A stretch of DNA of 64,000 nt from Bretschneidera sinensis (taxonomy: Eukaryota > Streptophyta > Magnoliopsida > Brassicales > Akaniaceae), in contig CM043702.1 in assembly GCA_023935145.1 (NCBI GenBank), forward strand, positions 101,318,588 to 101,382,587. Direction: 5' to 3'. Positions within the stretch are counted from its first letter, which is position 1. Each line of letters begins with the position of its first letter. Shown piece after piece: positions 34,732-47,694 of the stretch. Made by a program: the position numbers and the translations under genes. The notes below the pieces were generated by a model that was not told the DNA's origin, searched no databases, and saw only the letters and a list, made by a program, of their open reading frames with translations.

Positions 34732-35619
34732 TGTTGGAAATCACCCTCAAGATGCCCAGGTGGTGATCTTCTAAACACCTAAGTCTAAAATGAATTTTAA
34801 TGAATAGAAACAAACCAATCAAAGAAAGAACACAAGCAATTGTTATCGAGGTTTGGCAAATGCCTACGTCCCCGTGAGCTACTCCGAGCTCTCTACACTA
34901 AATCAATGAGTTCTTACAATTATAGCAACACCTCCTCAAGAACCTTCTTGGTCTTGATACATGAAAGAAGAGAAAAGAAAGAGATAAGAACTAAGTGTTT
35001 CACTAGAATTTTCCCCAAGAAAATTCCAATTACAAAGCCCTTGAACCCCTCTTCTTGTATGCTCTCTCTCTCAATCCCAGCCACTCTTGAATGAGATCTA
35101 TTTTAGTGCTTCTCTTGTGTTTTGTGTCTTCGCACTCTCACACTTGCACTTGAATTCTCTTGTATGATGATGATAATCAATATGATTGATTGAATCTAGA
35201 TGACCTTTTATATAGTGCACCAACTTCTTGAACCAATCTTGAGGACCAATCAATCATAGCCTTCCAACAAGTCTAAGTGATCCTGTGCGCTTTAATCAAG
35301 CCTCACGCACCAGGAGAAGCATGCTAAAAATTGGCATCAGGTGTGCTTGGAGCCACGACCCAAAATAGGGCAGGCCGTGGCTCAGAGGAGGGGAGAACAA
35401 GTTGCCATGCTGGAGGCCGCGGCGTGGGTGGCTGCGCAGCGGCGCATAGGGCGGTGCCTCAGCGTGCACACCTTGAGCCACGGTGCGTATGGTGGTGCTG
35501 GTCTTCTAGACTTGCTGCTAGCCGCGGCGCACAAGGTTGGGCCGCGACTCACACCTCCAAGCTTGATGCTGTTGAACCTCCATTCTTTAACCCGTTTAAT
35601 CCTTAGACAAATACCAACA
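34732..35619 (-). repeat. Element G right (5') LTR
   Basis: 888 bp, TG...CA. Minus-strand TATA at 35207-35215; GC-rich palindromes at about 35350-35560. A 91-codon open stretch antisense to this U3 (35331-35606) recurs at 31505-31780 only because the LTRs are copies. Confidence 0.88.
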
Positions 35620-36230
35620 AAAGAACAACTAAGAAATGCCTTCGAAAAAATGAAGCCCCATCGACAAGCATAATGGATGTCTTAAACTTTCTTGATTGTA
35701 GCTTCTATAGTCTTAAACATTTAACAAGTTCTAGAAGCGTAGCTTCAATCTTAATTATGTTGCAGTTGATAACATACTGCACAAATGAGTCTAGAAAGGA
35801 TTTAAAAATTAAGTCACCACTTAACTCCACATCCATACTAAAAGGAGCCAATTTAACTTCACGATATAGTTGATCATTTTTAATCCATGCTCATGGACTA
35901 ATGATTCTTTGGGCAAATTAGCCCAAAAGAAGCCTTTAGATATTTAAAACCTTACATTGCAACTGTGCTCATCATACAACTCTAGCAGATGAAACAATAT
36001 TGCATAAGTAGTTTTCATCTTGTCATGTTGCTTCTAAAGCTCATTAGACATAAATGTTAGGATGTAAAGCCTAGCCTATATGTCAATCTCTTGTCACTTC
36101 TTAAAAGCAGCCACCTCTTCTTCTAAAACATCCTTAGCAATAGTTTTTTGAAGCAACTTATCAAGAATATAGACTTTTTTTGCCAAAATTGAGAATGATT
36201 CTCAAATTTCTTAGTCAATCTAGGAGATTG
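35620..36230 (-). pseudogene. gag: Element D gag fragment
   Basis: Minus-strand words typical of copia gag are readable (LYDEHSCN, SKGFFWANLPKESLVHEHGLKM, INYIVKLN) with stops. The left edge is G's right TSD copy. It confirms that D continues on both sides of G. Confidence 0.62.
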
Positions 36231-36554
36231 GATTAGTTAGTCTGTTTGCATCGAGTATAGATGATAGTGGGTTTAGTCATTATGATCTATGATGTAATAA
36301 CAGATAAAATTTTCATATATTCATTTTATTAACTACTATAAAGATTTGGTCTTTAATATAAATTTTGCCTCTCACTATTATTTTTGATTTCCATAACCCT
36401 CGTGGAAAGCAGAAAACCCCTTTGGAAGGTTTCCTAGTGGGGATTCGGATTCTATCACTTACACATTATTGCCTTACAATAGCACAACAAATCACAATGC
36501 ACTTGATAGGTAGATAACTTTATCAATTGCATCTCATGCAATTCTCAATCATCA
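36231..36554. other. Unassigned stretch between D gag and element H
   Basis: No element terminus, TSD or frame recognised. It contains the deletion junction that removed H's 5' end and the rest of the Tekay fragment, but the exact breakpoint is not clear. Confidence 0.4.
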
Positions 36555-39060
36555 TTTGGCCTTTAAATGGATATTGGATACCGGGTGCACTCATCACATG
36601 TGCCCTCACTAGAGTTGGTTCAAGAATTTCAAAGAAACCAATGATGAAAGAGTTTTCTTGGGGAATGATATTTCTTACCAAGTGATGGGCACGGGATACA
36701 TCCAGGTGAGGATGTTTGATGGAATGACAAGGTTGCTGAAAGATGTGAGATATCTCCCGGATTTAAGGAGGAATTTGATCTCATTGGGGCAGCTGGATTC
36801 CATAGGATACACATGCAATATAGAGGGAGGAAAGATCAAGGTAGCCAAGGGATCTTTGGTAGTGATCAAAGCAGAAATGAAGGATGGACTCTATGAGATG
36901 ATCAGAGACATGGAGATCAAGGATCAAGTAGCAAGCTTGATGGCTGAGATGGATGAGGCAACCCTTTGGCACACTCGCTTGGGACATATGAGCGAAGAGG
37001 GCTTGCAAGTTCTCAGCAAGGATGGATTACTTATTGGAAACAAAGTAGAGGAACTTGATTTCTGTGAGTGTTGTGTTCTTGAGGAGCAACACCAGGTCAG
37101 CTTCAACAACAGAGTGCAAAAGTCTAAGGGAATTCTTGACTACATTCATACGAACCTTTGGGGACCAGCAAGGACACCAACATAGGGAGGTAACATTTAC
37201 TTTCTGTCTTTAATTGATGATTAGTCAAGAAAAGTCTGGGTTTATTTGGTTAAAAATAAATCGGATGCATTGAATAAATTAGTGGTGTGGAAAGGGTTGG
37301 TAGAGACTCAAATCGGTAGAGTAGTTAAGGGGATAAGAACCGATAATGGCTTAAAAAATTTTAACCAAGAACTTGATCAATTCTATAGGTTAAATAGGAT
37401 TCTAAGACATAGGATGGTTGTGGAAACCCCTCAGCAAAGTGGAGTTGCTGAGTGGATGAATAAGACCCTTATGGAAAAGGTTAGGTTCATGTTAAATGGA
37501 TCCGGATTACTCTACTGTTTTTTAGGGGAAGCTGTGTCTACTGTTGCGTATGTGGTTAATAGATCACCCTCTAGAGCTCTAGAGCTCAATACACCAGAAT
37601 AGATGTGGAGTGGAAAACCCCCTGAGTTGAACAACCTTAGAACTTTTGGGTGTGCTGCGTATACACAACAAAAGGATGATGAGCTTAGCCCAAGATCTAG
37701 AAAATGTGTGTTTCTAGGATATGGGGAAGGGGCTTAGGGGTATAGGTTGTGGCCTTTAGAAGGATTGAAAATCATAATAAGTAGGGATGCTATTTTTAAT
37801 GAATTGTTATTTCCCTACTTGGAGGAAACTAACCCTGCAGGGGCTAGTGAGCAAACCAGTTCGATATTTGTGGAGCATAGCATCAAGGAGAATTCGGTTT
37901 AGGTAGAGCAAGGAAGGTAATAGGGTTCATACCAGGTAGAGCCCATTGATGAACGCCAAGCTCAGGACACTCATGAGGAGGCTGAACTGAAGGAGGATGA
38001 TGCAGGGAGTCAAAAGGACTATCAGCTCACAAGGGACTGGGAAAGAAGGCTGATCGGACCACCTTCAAGATATGGGTTTGTGGATGCTGCGGATGCAGCG
38101 GCTCCTTGGATAGGAGGAGATATGAGTGAACAAGAGACTTACATTGATGCCATAGGATGTAAGAATTTGCCAAGATGGAAGCTAGCTATGGAGGAAGAAA
38201 TAGATTCTTTGAGGAAGAACAACTTCTGGGAATTGGTGCACATTCCGGGAAATCAGAGAGTTGTGGATTATAAGTGGACTTACAAGGTCAAAGAAGGGTA
38301 CCCTCAAGGAGATGAAGTTTGGAATAAGGCTAGGCTGGTGGCGAATGGGTTCATGAGAAGAGAAGACATAAACTTCATAGAAACTTTCTCACTTGGACAC
38401 AAGGTGGAGAAAATGGTAAGTATCGTCATCTATGTCATTGATGTGCTGTTGGTTTGGAACAACAGGAAGATGAAAAGGTTTACATCTCAACTCAGCAAGG
38501 AGTTCGAGAGGAAGGATCTCAGCCTTACACAAAAGATCCTTGGGATGTGTAGAATCCAAGAAAAGGAGAGAAACTGGTTAAGGGTTTCTTGGGCAATGGG
38601 TGTTCTCAACAGATTTGTGAGTAGTCCCGAAAAGAAGTATTGGCTTGGGATGAAGTGGTTGCTGAGGTACTTGAAGGCTCAGTGGCAACCGGTGGTAGCA
38701 CTCATAACAACTGGGGTAGAATGCATAGCGACTACAGAAGCCATAAAGGAGGCTATGGGGTGCAAAGGGTTATTGGACGAGTGGGAGGTCCTAAAAGAGC
38801 AGGTGGTGGTGTCTTTGGATAGCCAAAGTGTGTGGCACTTATGGAGGAATCCAGTGTTCCATGAGGGGATAAAGCAAATGGATGTTCGGTATCATTACAT
38901 TTCGAAAAATGGTACGAAATGATGCATTCATGTTGACAAGAAGGCCATAAAGGAAAGTCATACAAATTTAGGCACCAAGGTTCTGCCTCTAAGAAGGTCC
39001 AATCATTGCCTTGGACTTCTTAGGATTGGATTCGGTGGAATGATGACTCAAGATGAGTTT
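36555..39060 (+). pseudogene. pol: Element H pol, with internal RT and RNase H deletions
   Basis: Protease WILDTGCTHHM (D-T-G intact). Integrase with CECC, IHTNLWGP (first Asp to Asn), RTDNGL and GVAEWMN (Glu kept). Stops near 36610, 37183, 37222, 37600 and 37735. RT passes from INFIETFSL directly to GHKVEKM (junction ~38394), losing the first catalytic Asp; YVDD reads YVID. A second deletion joins RYLK to AQW (38673-38677). A third, private to H, joins repeats of TTTCTCAG near 38590. C-terminal RNase H follows to ~39060. Confidence 0.86.
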
Positions 39061-39104
39061 GGATCCTGAAGTTCTCAGCATAATGGTTCGGGTTTAAACG
39101 CTTA

Positions 39105-39119
39105 GACAAAGGTAAAGAT
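39105..39119 (+). other. Element H polypurine tract
   Basis: ACAAAGGTAAAGAT immediately before the LTR start TGTTGG. Confidence 0.75.
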
Positions 39120-40093
39120 TGTTGGTATTTGTCTAAGGTTTAAACATGGTCTAAACATGGTTCAAAGATGGTTAAAGTATAAATCAAGATTGGAAGATTA
39201 AAATACAGCATGTTAAAGGTGTGCACACATGTGTGTGCATCCATTTGGGTGTGTGTGCACACCTTTAATCAACAAAACAAAGTAGTGCGCACTGCTATGT
39301 GAAGGGCAGCATCAGTGTGCGCCGCACCGCCCCTTCACCAGCATTGCACAACCTAGCAAGGATGTAGTTTGAAGAAGGGCAGCACTGCACCACCCCTCCA
39401 CCAGCACCGCCCCGTCCAGAAAATGGTGCAAAGGGGCTTTGCCTAGCGCCTCAACGCCCCCTGTTCAGCGCCTAGGCGCTAGGCACACATGGACAGCTTG
39501 TTTCAGCCTCTTGTTAGGTTTGTGGATGCAAGGTTAAAATGCACAAGACCACTTAGGATTGATGGAGGGCCATGGTTGATTAGTCATCGAGATCTAAGGG
39601 TGGAGAATGACACATAAGATTGGACAAGAAGTTGGTGTACTATATAAAGGGTCACTTAGGTTCAATCTCATGACATAAGATGTGAAACACATTATGATAC
39701 AAGACACAAGTGTGTGTGTGATAGACATACAAGAGAGAATTGTGTGAGACTGCAAAGACACAGACATACAAGAGGGACTTATTGTAGAGAGGCTGGTTGT
39801 AAAGAAGAGAGATTAGTATAGAAAGTGATAAAGTCTTTCCTGTTCTCTTCTTTGTTCCTTCAAGAACTTAAGGTTTCTTGGAGATGGTTGCTGAATTGTA
39901 AAGAACCATTGATTTAGTGCAGAGAGTTCAGAGGAACTCGCGAGGACGTAGGCTATTGCCGAACCTCGATAACAAATCACTTGTCTTCTTTTCTTTCTTG
40001 CTTTCGATTACTCTATTTCTTTCTACAACTCATTCTAGACTTGGGTGTTTGGAAGATCACCACCTGGGTATCTTGTCAAGGTGATTTCCAACA
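39120..40093 (+). repeat. Element H 3' LTR
   Basis: 974 bp, TG...CA. TATA CTATATAAAG at 39640-39649. U3 carries GC-rich motifs including GCGCCTAGGCGC near 39463, plus GTGTGTGCAC-rich repeats at 39215-39265. Confidence 0.9.
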
Positions 40094-40608
40094 TTTCATG
40101 TATGCTAAATTTCAAAAAATAAACTTCACGTTATTTACCTTATGTTTTTCTTAGAGCTTCCCGAGGTTCTTTATAAAATTCTCCTGTAAACCCCTTCAAA
40201 ATTTTGCTCTTTCAACCTTTCTTTTGGTCCACAAGTGCTTAAAGAAAGTATAATTTGAATCATAGTTGAAGGAAAACCAAACAGGATTTGGTAAGTAGAT
40301 AAAAAAACTAAAGTTAATATATATATATATGCAAAATTTCAAAACACTCAACACTGACCTCTGCAAATTGCTGCCACGAATTTGTTAATGTGTCTCACGT
40401 GCACTGCCACTTGTTGCCACGTTTTTGTGTTTTTTTTTTCCATTTTCTTTGTAACTATGGCCCCTTGCGTCCATTTTAAAAAAAAATATTATTTTATTGA
40501 ACACCAAATCCTTCACGTGTGTATATTATATATATATATATAATTTTATTTTATATCATATTTATCAAATTACTTATTTACCCATTCTTTAAGAACACGG
40601 GTATTACA
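40094..40608 (-). mobile_element. Inverted Tekay-like LTR fragment
   Basis: Reverse complement matches the first ~515 bp of element F's LTR, beginning TGTAATACCC at 40608. The other end is cut by element H. AT dinucleotide tracts at about 40317-40332 and 40529-40544. The rest of this element is missing. Confidence 0.82.
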
Positions 40609-40947
40609 ATGAGCACCTGATGCTGAAGACTTGTTCACGCAATTTGTCGCAATTTTAATCCCCAAAAGAATTTCTTTTGATACCAAATCATAATTTTTTT
40701 ATCATCCAAATGATTTGTAATCAATATCCCTTGATTTAATATGTTTTAAAAACATTATATAACAAATTTATTATCATTTTATGATAACAAACAATTCAAC
40801 AACTCTTCCTTGAATTTTCTTGACCTAGGGTTTTATAAACCCTAATCTAACTCTTAGATTTTGAAATTGCAATCTCAAGAATTTAAAGATTAGATTTTTA
40901 AATCCATACCAATAGTGTTAAGCTCATTCTAATAATTCATAAAGTTG
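40609..40947 (-). other. Element D 5' leader
   Basis: AT-rich, no frame. Lies between the Tekay fragment and D's PBS, as expected for the untranslated leader of a minus-strand element. Confidence 0.5.
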
Positions 40948-40959
40948 GGACTGATATCA
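40948..40959 (-). other. Element D primer-binding site, decayed
   Basis: Minus strand reads TGATATCAGTCC, resembling the tRNA-iMet PBS TGGTATCAGAGC, one base inside the LTR. Confidence 0.6.
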
Positions 40960-40960
40960 T

Positions 40961-42576
40961 TGTAAGTCTACCGACATAGAATACACAGCAAAATTTAAAT
41001 TTTTTAAAACTATGTCAATAATCTTCCACCGAGATATTCTCTAAGAATTTATTAGAATTGATACAACTAATATCCATACAATGTTAGAGATTTATTCCTC
41101 ATATTAATGTAGATTCTATTTAATCTTTTAGAGACAAGTTCACAAGCCGTTCATGTGCTTGACCTCTAAATGTATCCACACGATTGACATGAACTAGAGA
41201 TCTATAATTAGGGTGACCAAAAATTGTGGAGTGCTAGCTCCTTGGTATTTTCAGCTATGGCTTGTAGAGAAAGCTTTAGATCTAATCTCAAAACACCAAT
41301 TGTCATAATTAGGGTTTCTATCGAATAGAAGCCCTATTTATATAGAACGTTTACTCCTAAAGGCTCCAGGATTTTAGAATTGCAATTAGACCTCTAGGTT
41401 TAATTTAATTCCTAAAAATCTCTCTATTGGCCCCTTAATTTCTCTATTCTTACAATTGCCCTATTGTGTTTGACTCCTTAGGTTAAATATCGCACTAGTA
41501 GTAGGTCATAACTTTTAAGTAACAATTTGATCTTATCCAACTAATTAAAACTTCTTTTATTTTAATTCGGATGAAAATCTTTTAATTCTACTTTTTATTA
41601 AGAATTAATTATAATTAATTGTTACCGGCTTTTACAAGGGATGATGGACACCTAACAGTATGCCATGACTACCTAGCAAATATGAATTAATGTGAGCCTT
41701 TATGTTATCAATTACTGTTCAATTCATTCCTTCCATCATGCAATGTCCCTGATTAAACCTAAGGTACTAAATTACTATTAAACCTTAATTATTAAATCAT
41801 ATGTATCTTGATCTCAAGTCCATAACTTAAATGGTGAAATTAGAAACTCCTTTCAAATTTCTAGCCCATTATGGCAAAAGAATTTCCAATCTATGACTTA
41901 ATCAAATTACATAGGACATTTTATCTCTTTTTATTAAGAGTGATAGATCTTCTATTGTACACTCACATACCTCAATGCATAAGTGGTCATACCGAATTAC
42001 TACCTTTGTGTGGCCCATGTTTAGAACCACATTTTAATAGCATCAAAGCATGATGACCTATGCACAAGATTTTCATGGTGTCTCGAGTCCAAGGATCACT
42101 TGTACACCTGCAACACAAGAACTCCCATTGAGCGCCAGTAAAATGTGCATTAGGAATTTTTTATTCGAGTCAGCTTGACATACTTATTCTATAGCAAGAA
42201 ACTACATAACTTATTTTAGTGTCTAATACACTAGTGACCATGAGATTAATCACACTCAACTCCTTAAGGAAACATACTACATACTAATCTGTTCGAATTC
42301 ACTAATGCCTTTTTTAGTGATCCTACTATTAGGAACATTTAAGAATAAAGCTTATGGAAATACATTTCATTAGCATGGTCTCATCATAGTGTTTATTTCG
42401 ACTGCTATTATTTTATGGGTTTTATCATGTAATGCACATGTAGTGACTTGTAATGAACATGGCAAATAAGATAATTGCCATAATTAGTACTTATTATCAA
42501 TAAATAAATAAAATTAATTATAAGTAACTTTTTCAAAACATCAAATGTTATTGGTTTACTGGGCATACTACTATCA
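40961..42576 (-). repeat. Element D 5' LTR
   Basis: 1616 bp, partner of 20728-22234, TG...CA. TATA at 41337-41345. Confidence 0.78.
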
Positions 42577-42600
42577 ATCTCATCCAAACAATTGTTAATT

Positions 42601-45197
42601 TGTAGACACCCAATTTGTACCATTTGATACATGATAATATGTATTCTTGGAACTTTATGAAAATGCCAAACATGATGAGTTTTTGCATGTGATTGAGGTT
42701 CATTTCTTACTAAGTTCAATTTCTTACCATCTTAAGGGTAGATTGATATAAGAGAATAGGATAATTCTTAAGTCACAAAAGACAACTTCAACAAAAAACT
42801 AATTTTCACTATGGATCTTACCATAAACCCTAAACCAAAATGTTTTTTTATCCATAAACCAGAGAACTTGCCATTCTCTAGATCAATAGAACTTTTAATC
42901 ATATTTTTAATAGTAGATCGTGGTTCTTGATTCGATAAAATATGAGTGAGAAATTAATTTTTTAACCGAAACATCTCTGAAACAGACCAATTTTAGTGGT
43001 TCGGGATTCATTTAAAATTGATGATGAATTTGAGCTTCAAACCACTTGGAATTAAAACAAAACTCCTTGAGATTTCTAGAAATCCAAAGAATAGACACTA
43101 ACTCGTCCTAATGAGTGAGAATGACCCTTTTTAAATCAAGGTTCAGAATCTGCCTCTTTTCCTAATTAGTGTAGGAATTCAATTTGGAAAGTCTTCAAAA
43201 GCTTTCCTTTTCTCTTTAGGAAGATAAGAGTCTTTTCCTAACCCTAATAGAATCTTCTAAACCATATAAATAACCCTCTTAACTATTCGTAGGGGATCAT
43301 TTTCAGCTCTTTTTAACATACAAACAAACCTTAAAGAAATAACAACAATTTTCAGATTTTTGCCTTCTCTAACATCATAACATAAACCATAATTTCCAAG
43401 AACTCATATAACATAAAAATGTTCCCCAATTCAATACCAACTCGATATGTTCCATCAAGAAGGTATTATTTTGGTGTTTCATTAATCTTTTTACGAAAGT
43501 AAGCGACGAACGATGCTCGGTTTGTTTTTCAATCAATCGTAAAGCAACAATGTCTTCTTTAGAGTTACAAGGAGACAAGCATTGAATTTTAGGGTTGAAG
43601 AAGATTTTCCCACCTCTTTATCTCATGCATACATACTCAAGGAAGATCCAAAGAGCTAATTTGGTGACCTTTTTAATAGTTCTACACACGATTAAGGTAT
43701 AAACTCGAGTAAACTCTATTGCATATCTCTCTTGTTATTTTTCTATCTATTTTAATACATGTTTAAGCTTGCTTTTAAGATATAAATCTATCCATATGTG
43801 ATTGGTTAACTATATTTTATTGTTATTTTAACTTAAAACTTGTTGATTTGAGTATTACAATAAAAAAACCCGAAGCTACAAGACTACATTTTGAGCCACT
43901 TTCTAGCCTCAACTTTAAAGTGGTGGTTCATAGTTGGCTGAAACATTGAAGTGGTGGCTTGGTCTATCCTCCACTTCAAAGTTGCAATCAAACCCTAATT
44001 TTGCCCATTTTTGTTTGTTCCTTTTTTAATTTGTTTCTTTTGATATATTTACATGTTTGAATGAATTTTAACATATTTCATTGGCTCATATGAAATCTAG
44101 AAACTCCATGATTATATTATTTATGGTTCATCATGCATTTATACTATTTTTTGATTTAAATATAAGTCTATACTTGATTATGTTCCCTAACATGTTCTCT
44201 TTGCTTTAATTGACTCTTAAATCATTATCATGATATTTCTAGGATAAATTATGATGATTTAAATTTGTTTAGTTTTTGTTCTTATGCATGATCATGTTTT
44301 CTTTCTTAGATTAGGCTTTGTTTTGCTAAACCCTAGTTCTTCATAACTTATATGATGTGCTCTTTATTTGTTTATCCTTGATCAAACACTTGCTTAAAAT
44401 GAAATAAGCTACTATTTTATATTTATAATGCATGATAAAGCTACTACACTATTATTATTTTCACTTATCTTGCTCATTTATTCTTGGACTTTGATTGATA
44501 ACACACATATACTTGCATATTGTAATTATGTGTGATCTTGTTTGGATAAATTGATGAGATTGGATGATTTTACATGCATTATTGATGAGAATAATTGTTA
44601 TCCTTATATATTTATTATTCATAGATGGATGAATGAAGTAACTTTACCTATTTTATACTTTCTGCTGACGAATGTATTTACTTTTATGTAATCTTGAATG
44701 GTTTACTTTATTACTGCTTTTATTTAAGTTTATGCAATTTAATTTGGGTTTGTAATGTTGTAGTTAGGTGATTTTTATGTAACTTTATTTTGGAGATGTA
44801 ACATAGCGGTTAGGTAATTTTTATTTATTTTTGGGGATGTAAATAGTGGTTTACCGCCTTTTAATTTTTGCAATTTCTGATGTAATCACATTTATTTTCT
44901 TGCACTTTAACTACTATGGATGGCTTATTTTTTCTATTACATGATCATATTTTCTGTGTGCTCCCATATTCATTATGTGCTTTCTTGATCATTTAAATAA
45001 AAATTAATAATTCATTAATAATTAATGCATATAAAAAGAATCCATTTAAAATGCAAGAATCGGGGCTAGAGCCCTCATGGTCTAGGTGTGTATGGGGTGC
45101 TCACTTGTGACCTTCCTACTGTTTACCCATTCTTTGGACCCATAAATCTAGATCATCAATTAACCAGTGACTAGAGGTTTTTGATCCTCAAAAACCA
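42601..45197 (+). repeat. Probable Tat/Ogre-type gypsy LTR
   Basis: Starts TGTAGACACCC and ends ...AACCA directly before a TGGCGACTC tRNA-Arg-type PBS, a combination I know from Tat/Ogre elements. TATA ATATAAATAA near 43263-43273. About 2.6 kb, with no coding content. No second LTR is in the window, so the call rests on termini only. Confidence 0.45.
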
Positions 45198-45199
45198 AG

Positions 45200-45208
45200 T
45201 GGCGACTC
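45200..45208 (+). other. Probable tRNA-Arg primer-binding site
   Basis: TGGCGACTC, two bases past the LTR end. A related TGGATACTCCACTAGGGA occurs about 165 bp downstream (near 45367). Confidence 0.45.
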
Positions 45209-47694
45209 TTCGATTTGATTATCCACTAATGGTCTTATGCAGTTGGCACATCTCTTGAGACCCTTTTGGATAATCCATTGAGGAGAAGCCATATCCCTTT
45301 GAGTTATCTCGTATGATATGCTCATATCAGAGTGGTGACCATGAGGTACCCTCTCGTATCCCACAGTTGGATACTCCACTAGGGAAATTAAACCTAAAAT
45401 TGCATTAAAATGGATATTTTTATAATTAATTATTAATTCAATTATTTTTTACCCCCTCTTGCATGCACTTCTCTATCAAGTCTAATTTTATGAAACCCCT
45501 TGGGGAGGATGAAATGGGGCATAAGTGTCCATTCAATTCCAAGGCATAACCCACATAGTCCCTTCACCCCCATGTGAGTCGTGAAGTCCATTCGATGACT
45601 TGCGCCATGGGATTATCAAGTACTATTTGACTTCATTGGAAATGCTGCCATCTTGGAAGGTATATAGGGAATTCTATGTCATGGTGGTACCAACCCAAAT
45701 GTACTTTGTCTAGATGTGCCATAGAGTCAATACAGTGTCCAACACCTATAATGTTGTTTGCTTGCCTTGAATGAGCATGTGTTAACATGCATCATCATCT
45801 TCATCATCATCATGTTGTTTGATCATCCATTTATCGAATGAACTTAAATGACTAATCACCTATACTTGGATAGACATGAAGAATTAACCACATGGGTTTG
45901 CTTATATGAAAACTTTTTTTTTTCAACATATGATCATTCATATTATGCATTATTTTTCTAGACATTCTTGACATGATTGATTTGCTTGATTGTTCTATGC
46001 TCATGTAAGATTTTTTTCATTCTTGTGAACCCTTGTTTTGTCATCTTGTTTATCAGGCCTAGTCATACATCTAGCATTCCAATTTATATGTTCACTTTCC
46101 ATACTCATGTGGATATTTTGTTTATCATCCTTATATGCTATACTTTTGTGTGAATGTGTGTTGCATTTGACCTAGGCACATTAAATAGGCATGCTTGATT
46201 TGAGTGTATTACTTCTGTATGACATGTAAGATAGGTGAAACCTTTTGTTATTGCATTCAAGTAGTGAATCTAAGGGAAAAATTTATCTCTTTACATTCAT
46301 GTTGTGATAAGACTAAGACTCATTGTCATTTCTCATCAAGCCCTTCCTTCATCTAAGTGATTCATTAGAATCAAAGTGAAACACAAATAAGGTTAAATGC
46401 ATGAATCACCAAAAAATAACCTCATCTTCTCTTTGATTGCATACTTTATATGTGTGCACTATGTGGATCCTTGACTTTAATCAAAGCATGTTTGTCTCAA
46501 TGTGATCTAATTTTGGAAGCATGTGTAAAATGTGAATGAACAGGATAAAATTAATGCATGAAACTATGTTTAGAATGAAGAATTTCATCAATTTCTTTGC
46601 ATGAATCATGAAAATATGTGCTTAATTGTCTTGAATTGCATAACAAGATAAAACAAGGTGATTTTATTTTATAAGAGTTGCATGTGAAAAACTTGTGAGA
46701 AAGATGAGCTTGAAAGATAAATGACTTATGAATGATCTTTTAAAATGAAAGTTGATTAATTTCATAAATTGAATTGCACAATTCATGAAACAATGTGCAT
46801 TTTTTTATTGCTTGAATTACATGAAAGCCTTAAGTGTTCAATTTTATGGTCTTTCTCTTGTGCATGAATGAAAGCATATGCTTGAATGGCTTCGATGATG
46901 CAATACAATTTGGATCTTGATCCCATTTCTTTTCCAAGCTGGCTTAAGCTTTCAAAATTTTTAAAAAAAATCATTTTTCTCTTGTGGGTCAACAAGATTT
47001 TAAAATTGCTAGAATCAAAATTGAAATTGTATTATTCATTATGCTTGAATTGAAATTTCACTTCGTCTTCACCATTTGGTGCGTAAACATAGTAGTGTAC
47101 AACTTTGTCCGTGACCTCTTTACAAGGTGCTGGTCTTAGTTTTCTTAAAATCATAAAATGTTTTCCTTTATGGTCCAAAAATATTATCTTTTGCAATAAA
47201 ACCTCATAAGGTTTGGAATTGAAGTTAAACTCCATATATTTGGTTTGAGAGTCATGTTGCTTATTCATTCGTGCATGAATTGAACTTGCATGTTGCTCTA
47301 TGTATGTATGGTTTGAGGGTCATATTACTTTATCATTGGTGTGTGGCTTGAATTGATTAACTTGAATTTTGTGCATATCTTTGATGATTATGTTAGAATG
47401 ACTATGTTCTTGCAGTTTAGATAAGAAGCATTTCATCAATTTTAGGATTCATATTTGTTTTGAATAATTTCAAGTCTTAAGTTGTTGTGTGTTAGAGTCA
47501 TATGATAGTAGTGTTGTCAATCATATATTCTTCTTAATATAGTAAAATTTGATATTGCTTGTAAAAGTTCTCCATCCCTTAAAAAAAATAAATAAGTAAA
47601 AATTGGCATGTATTTTATTTTCAAACCACCAATGTCTTGCATGTCTTGTGTCTCACTGTTGCATCTTGCATTGTCACAAAATTAGGAAAAAGAA
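45209..47694 (+). other. Probable Tat/Ogre-type 5' leader, non-coding
   Basis: AT-rich with no sustained frame on either strand; the short open stretches are not supported by any family resemblance. It ends where element L is inserted (flanking 5-mer AAGAA). Confidence 0.4.

Larger units (their letters stand above)
31492..35619. mobile_element. Element G: Tork-like copia copy with inverted LTRs and two U3 termini
   Basis: The left end is a plus-oriented LTR (31492-32302), the right end a minus-oriented LTR (34732-35619), so both outer ends are U3 starts (TGTTGG / CCAACA). Flanking 5-mers are GAAGA (31487-31491) and AAAGA (35620-35624), four of five matching, which suggests it integrated in this form. 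The interior is minus-strand gag, protease and integrase only; RT and RNase H are absent. The inner junction shares CTTG (32299-32302) between LTR and integrase region. Confidence 0.78.
36555..40093 (+). mobile_element. Element H: 5'-truncated Tork-like copia copy
   Basis: Plus-strand protease, integrase, shortened RT/RNase H, PPT and complete 3' LTR. The 5' LTR, PBS and gag are missing. Its 3' LTR ends inside an inverted Tekay LTR fragment, the homology of which resumes at 40094. Confidence 0.85.
20728..42576 (-). mobile_element. Element D: old Ty1/copia element expanded to 21.8 kb by nested insertions
   Basis: LTRs at 20728-22234 and 40961-42576 are homologous along their length, start TG and end CA. 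Flanking 5-mers are ATCTA (20723-20727) and ATCTC (42577-42581), one mismatch. A PPT-like tract abuts the left LTR and a decayed tRNA-iMet PBS abuts the right one, so the element is minus-strand. Pieces of its pol (29640-31491) and gag (35620-36230) lie between insertions in the expected order. Much of RT and RNase H near 22555/29539 is missing. Confidence 0.72.

Noticed and set aside
42601..47694. Small ORFs (for example 46783-46995 and 47032-47268) as host genes
   Set aside because: Short, isolated, AT-rich, with no upstream or downstream exons, inside what looks like an LTR-element leader.
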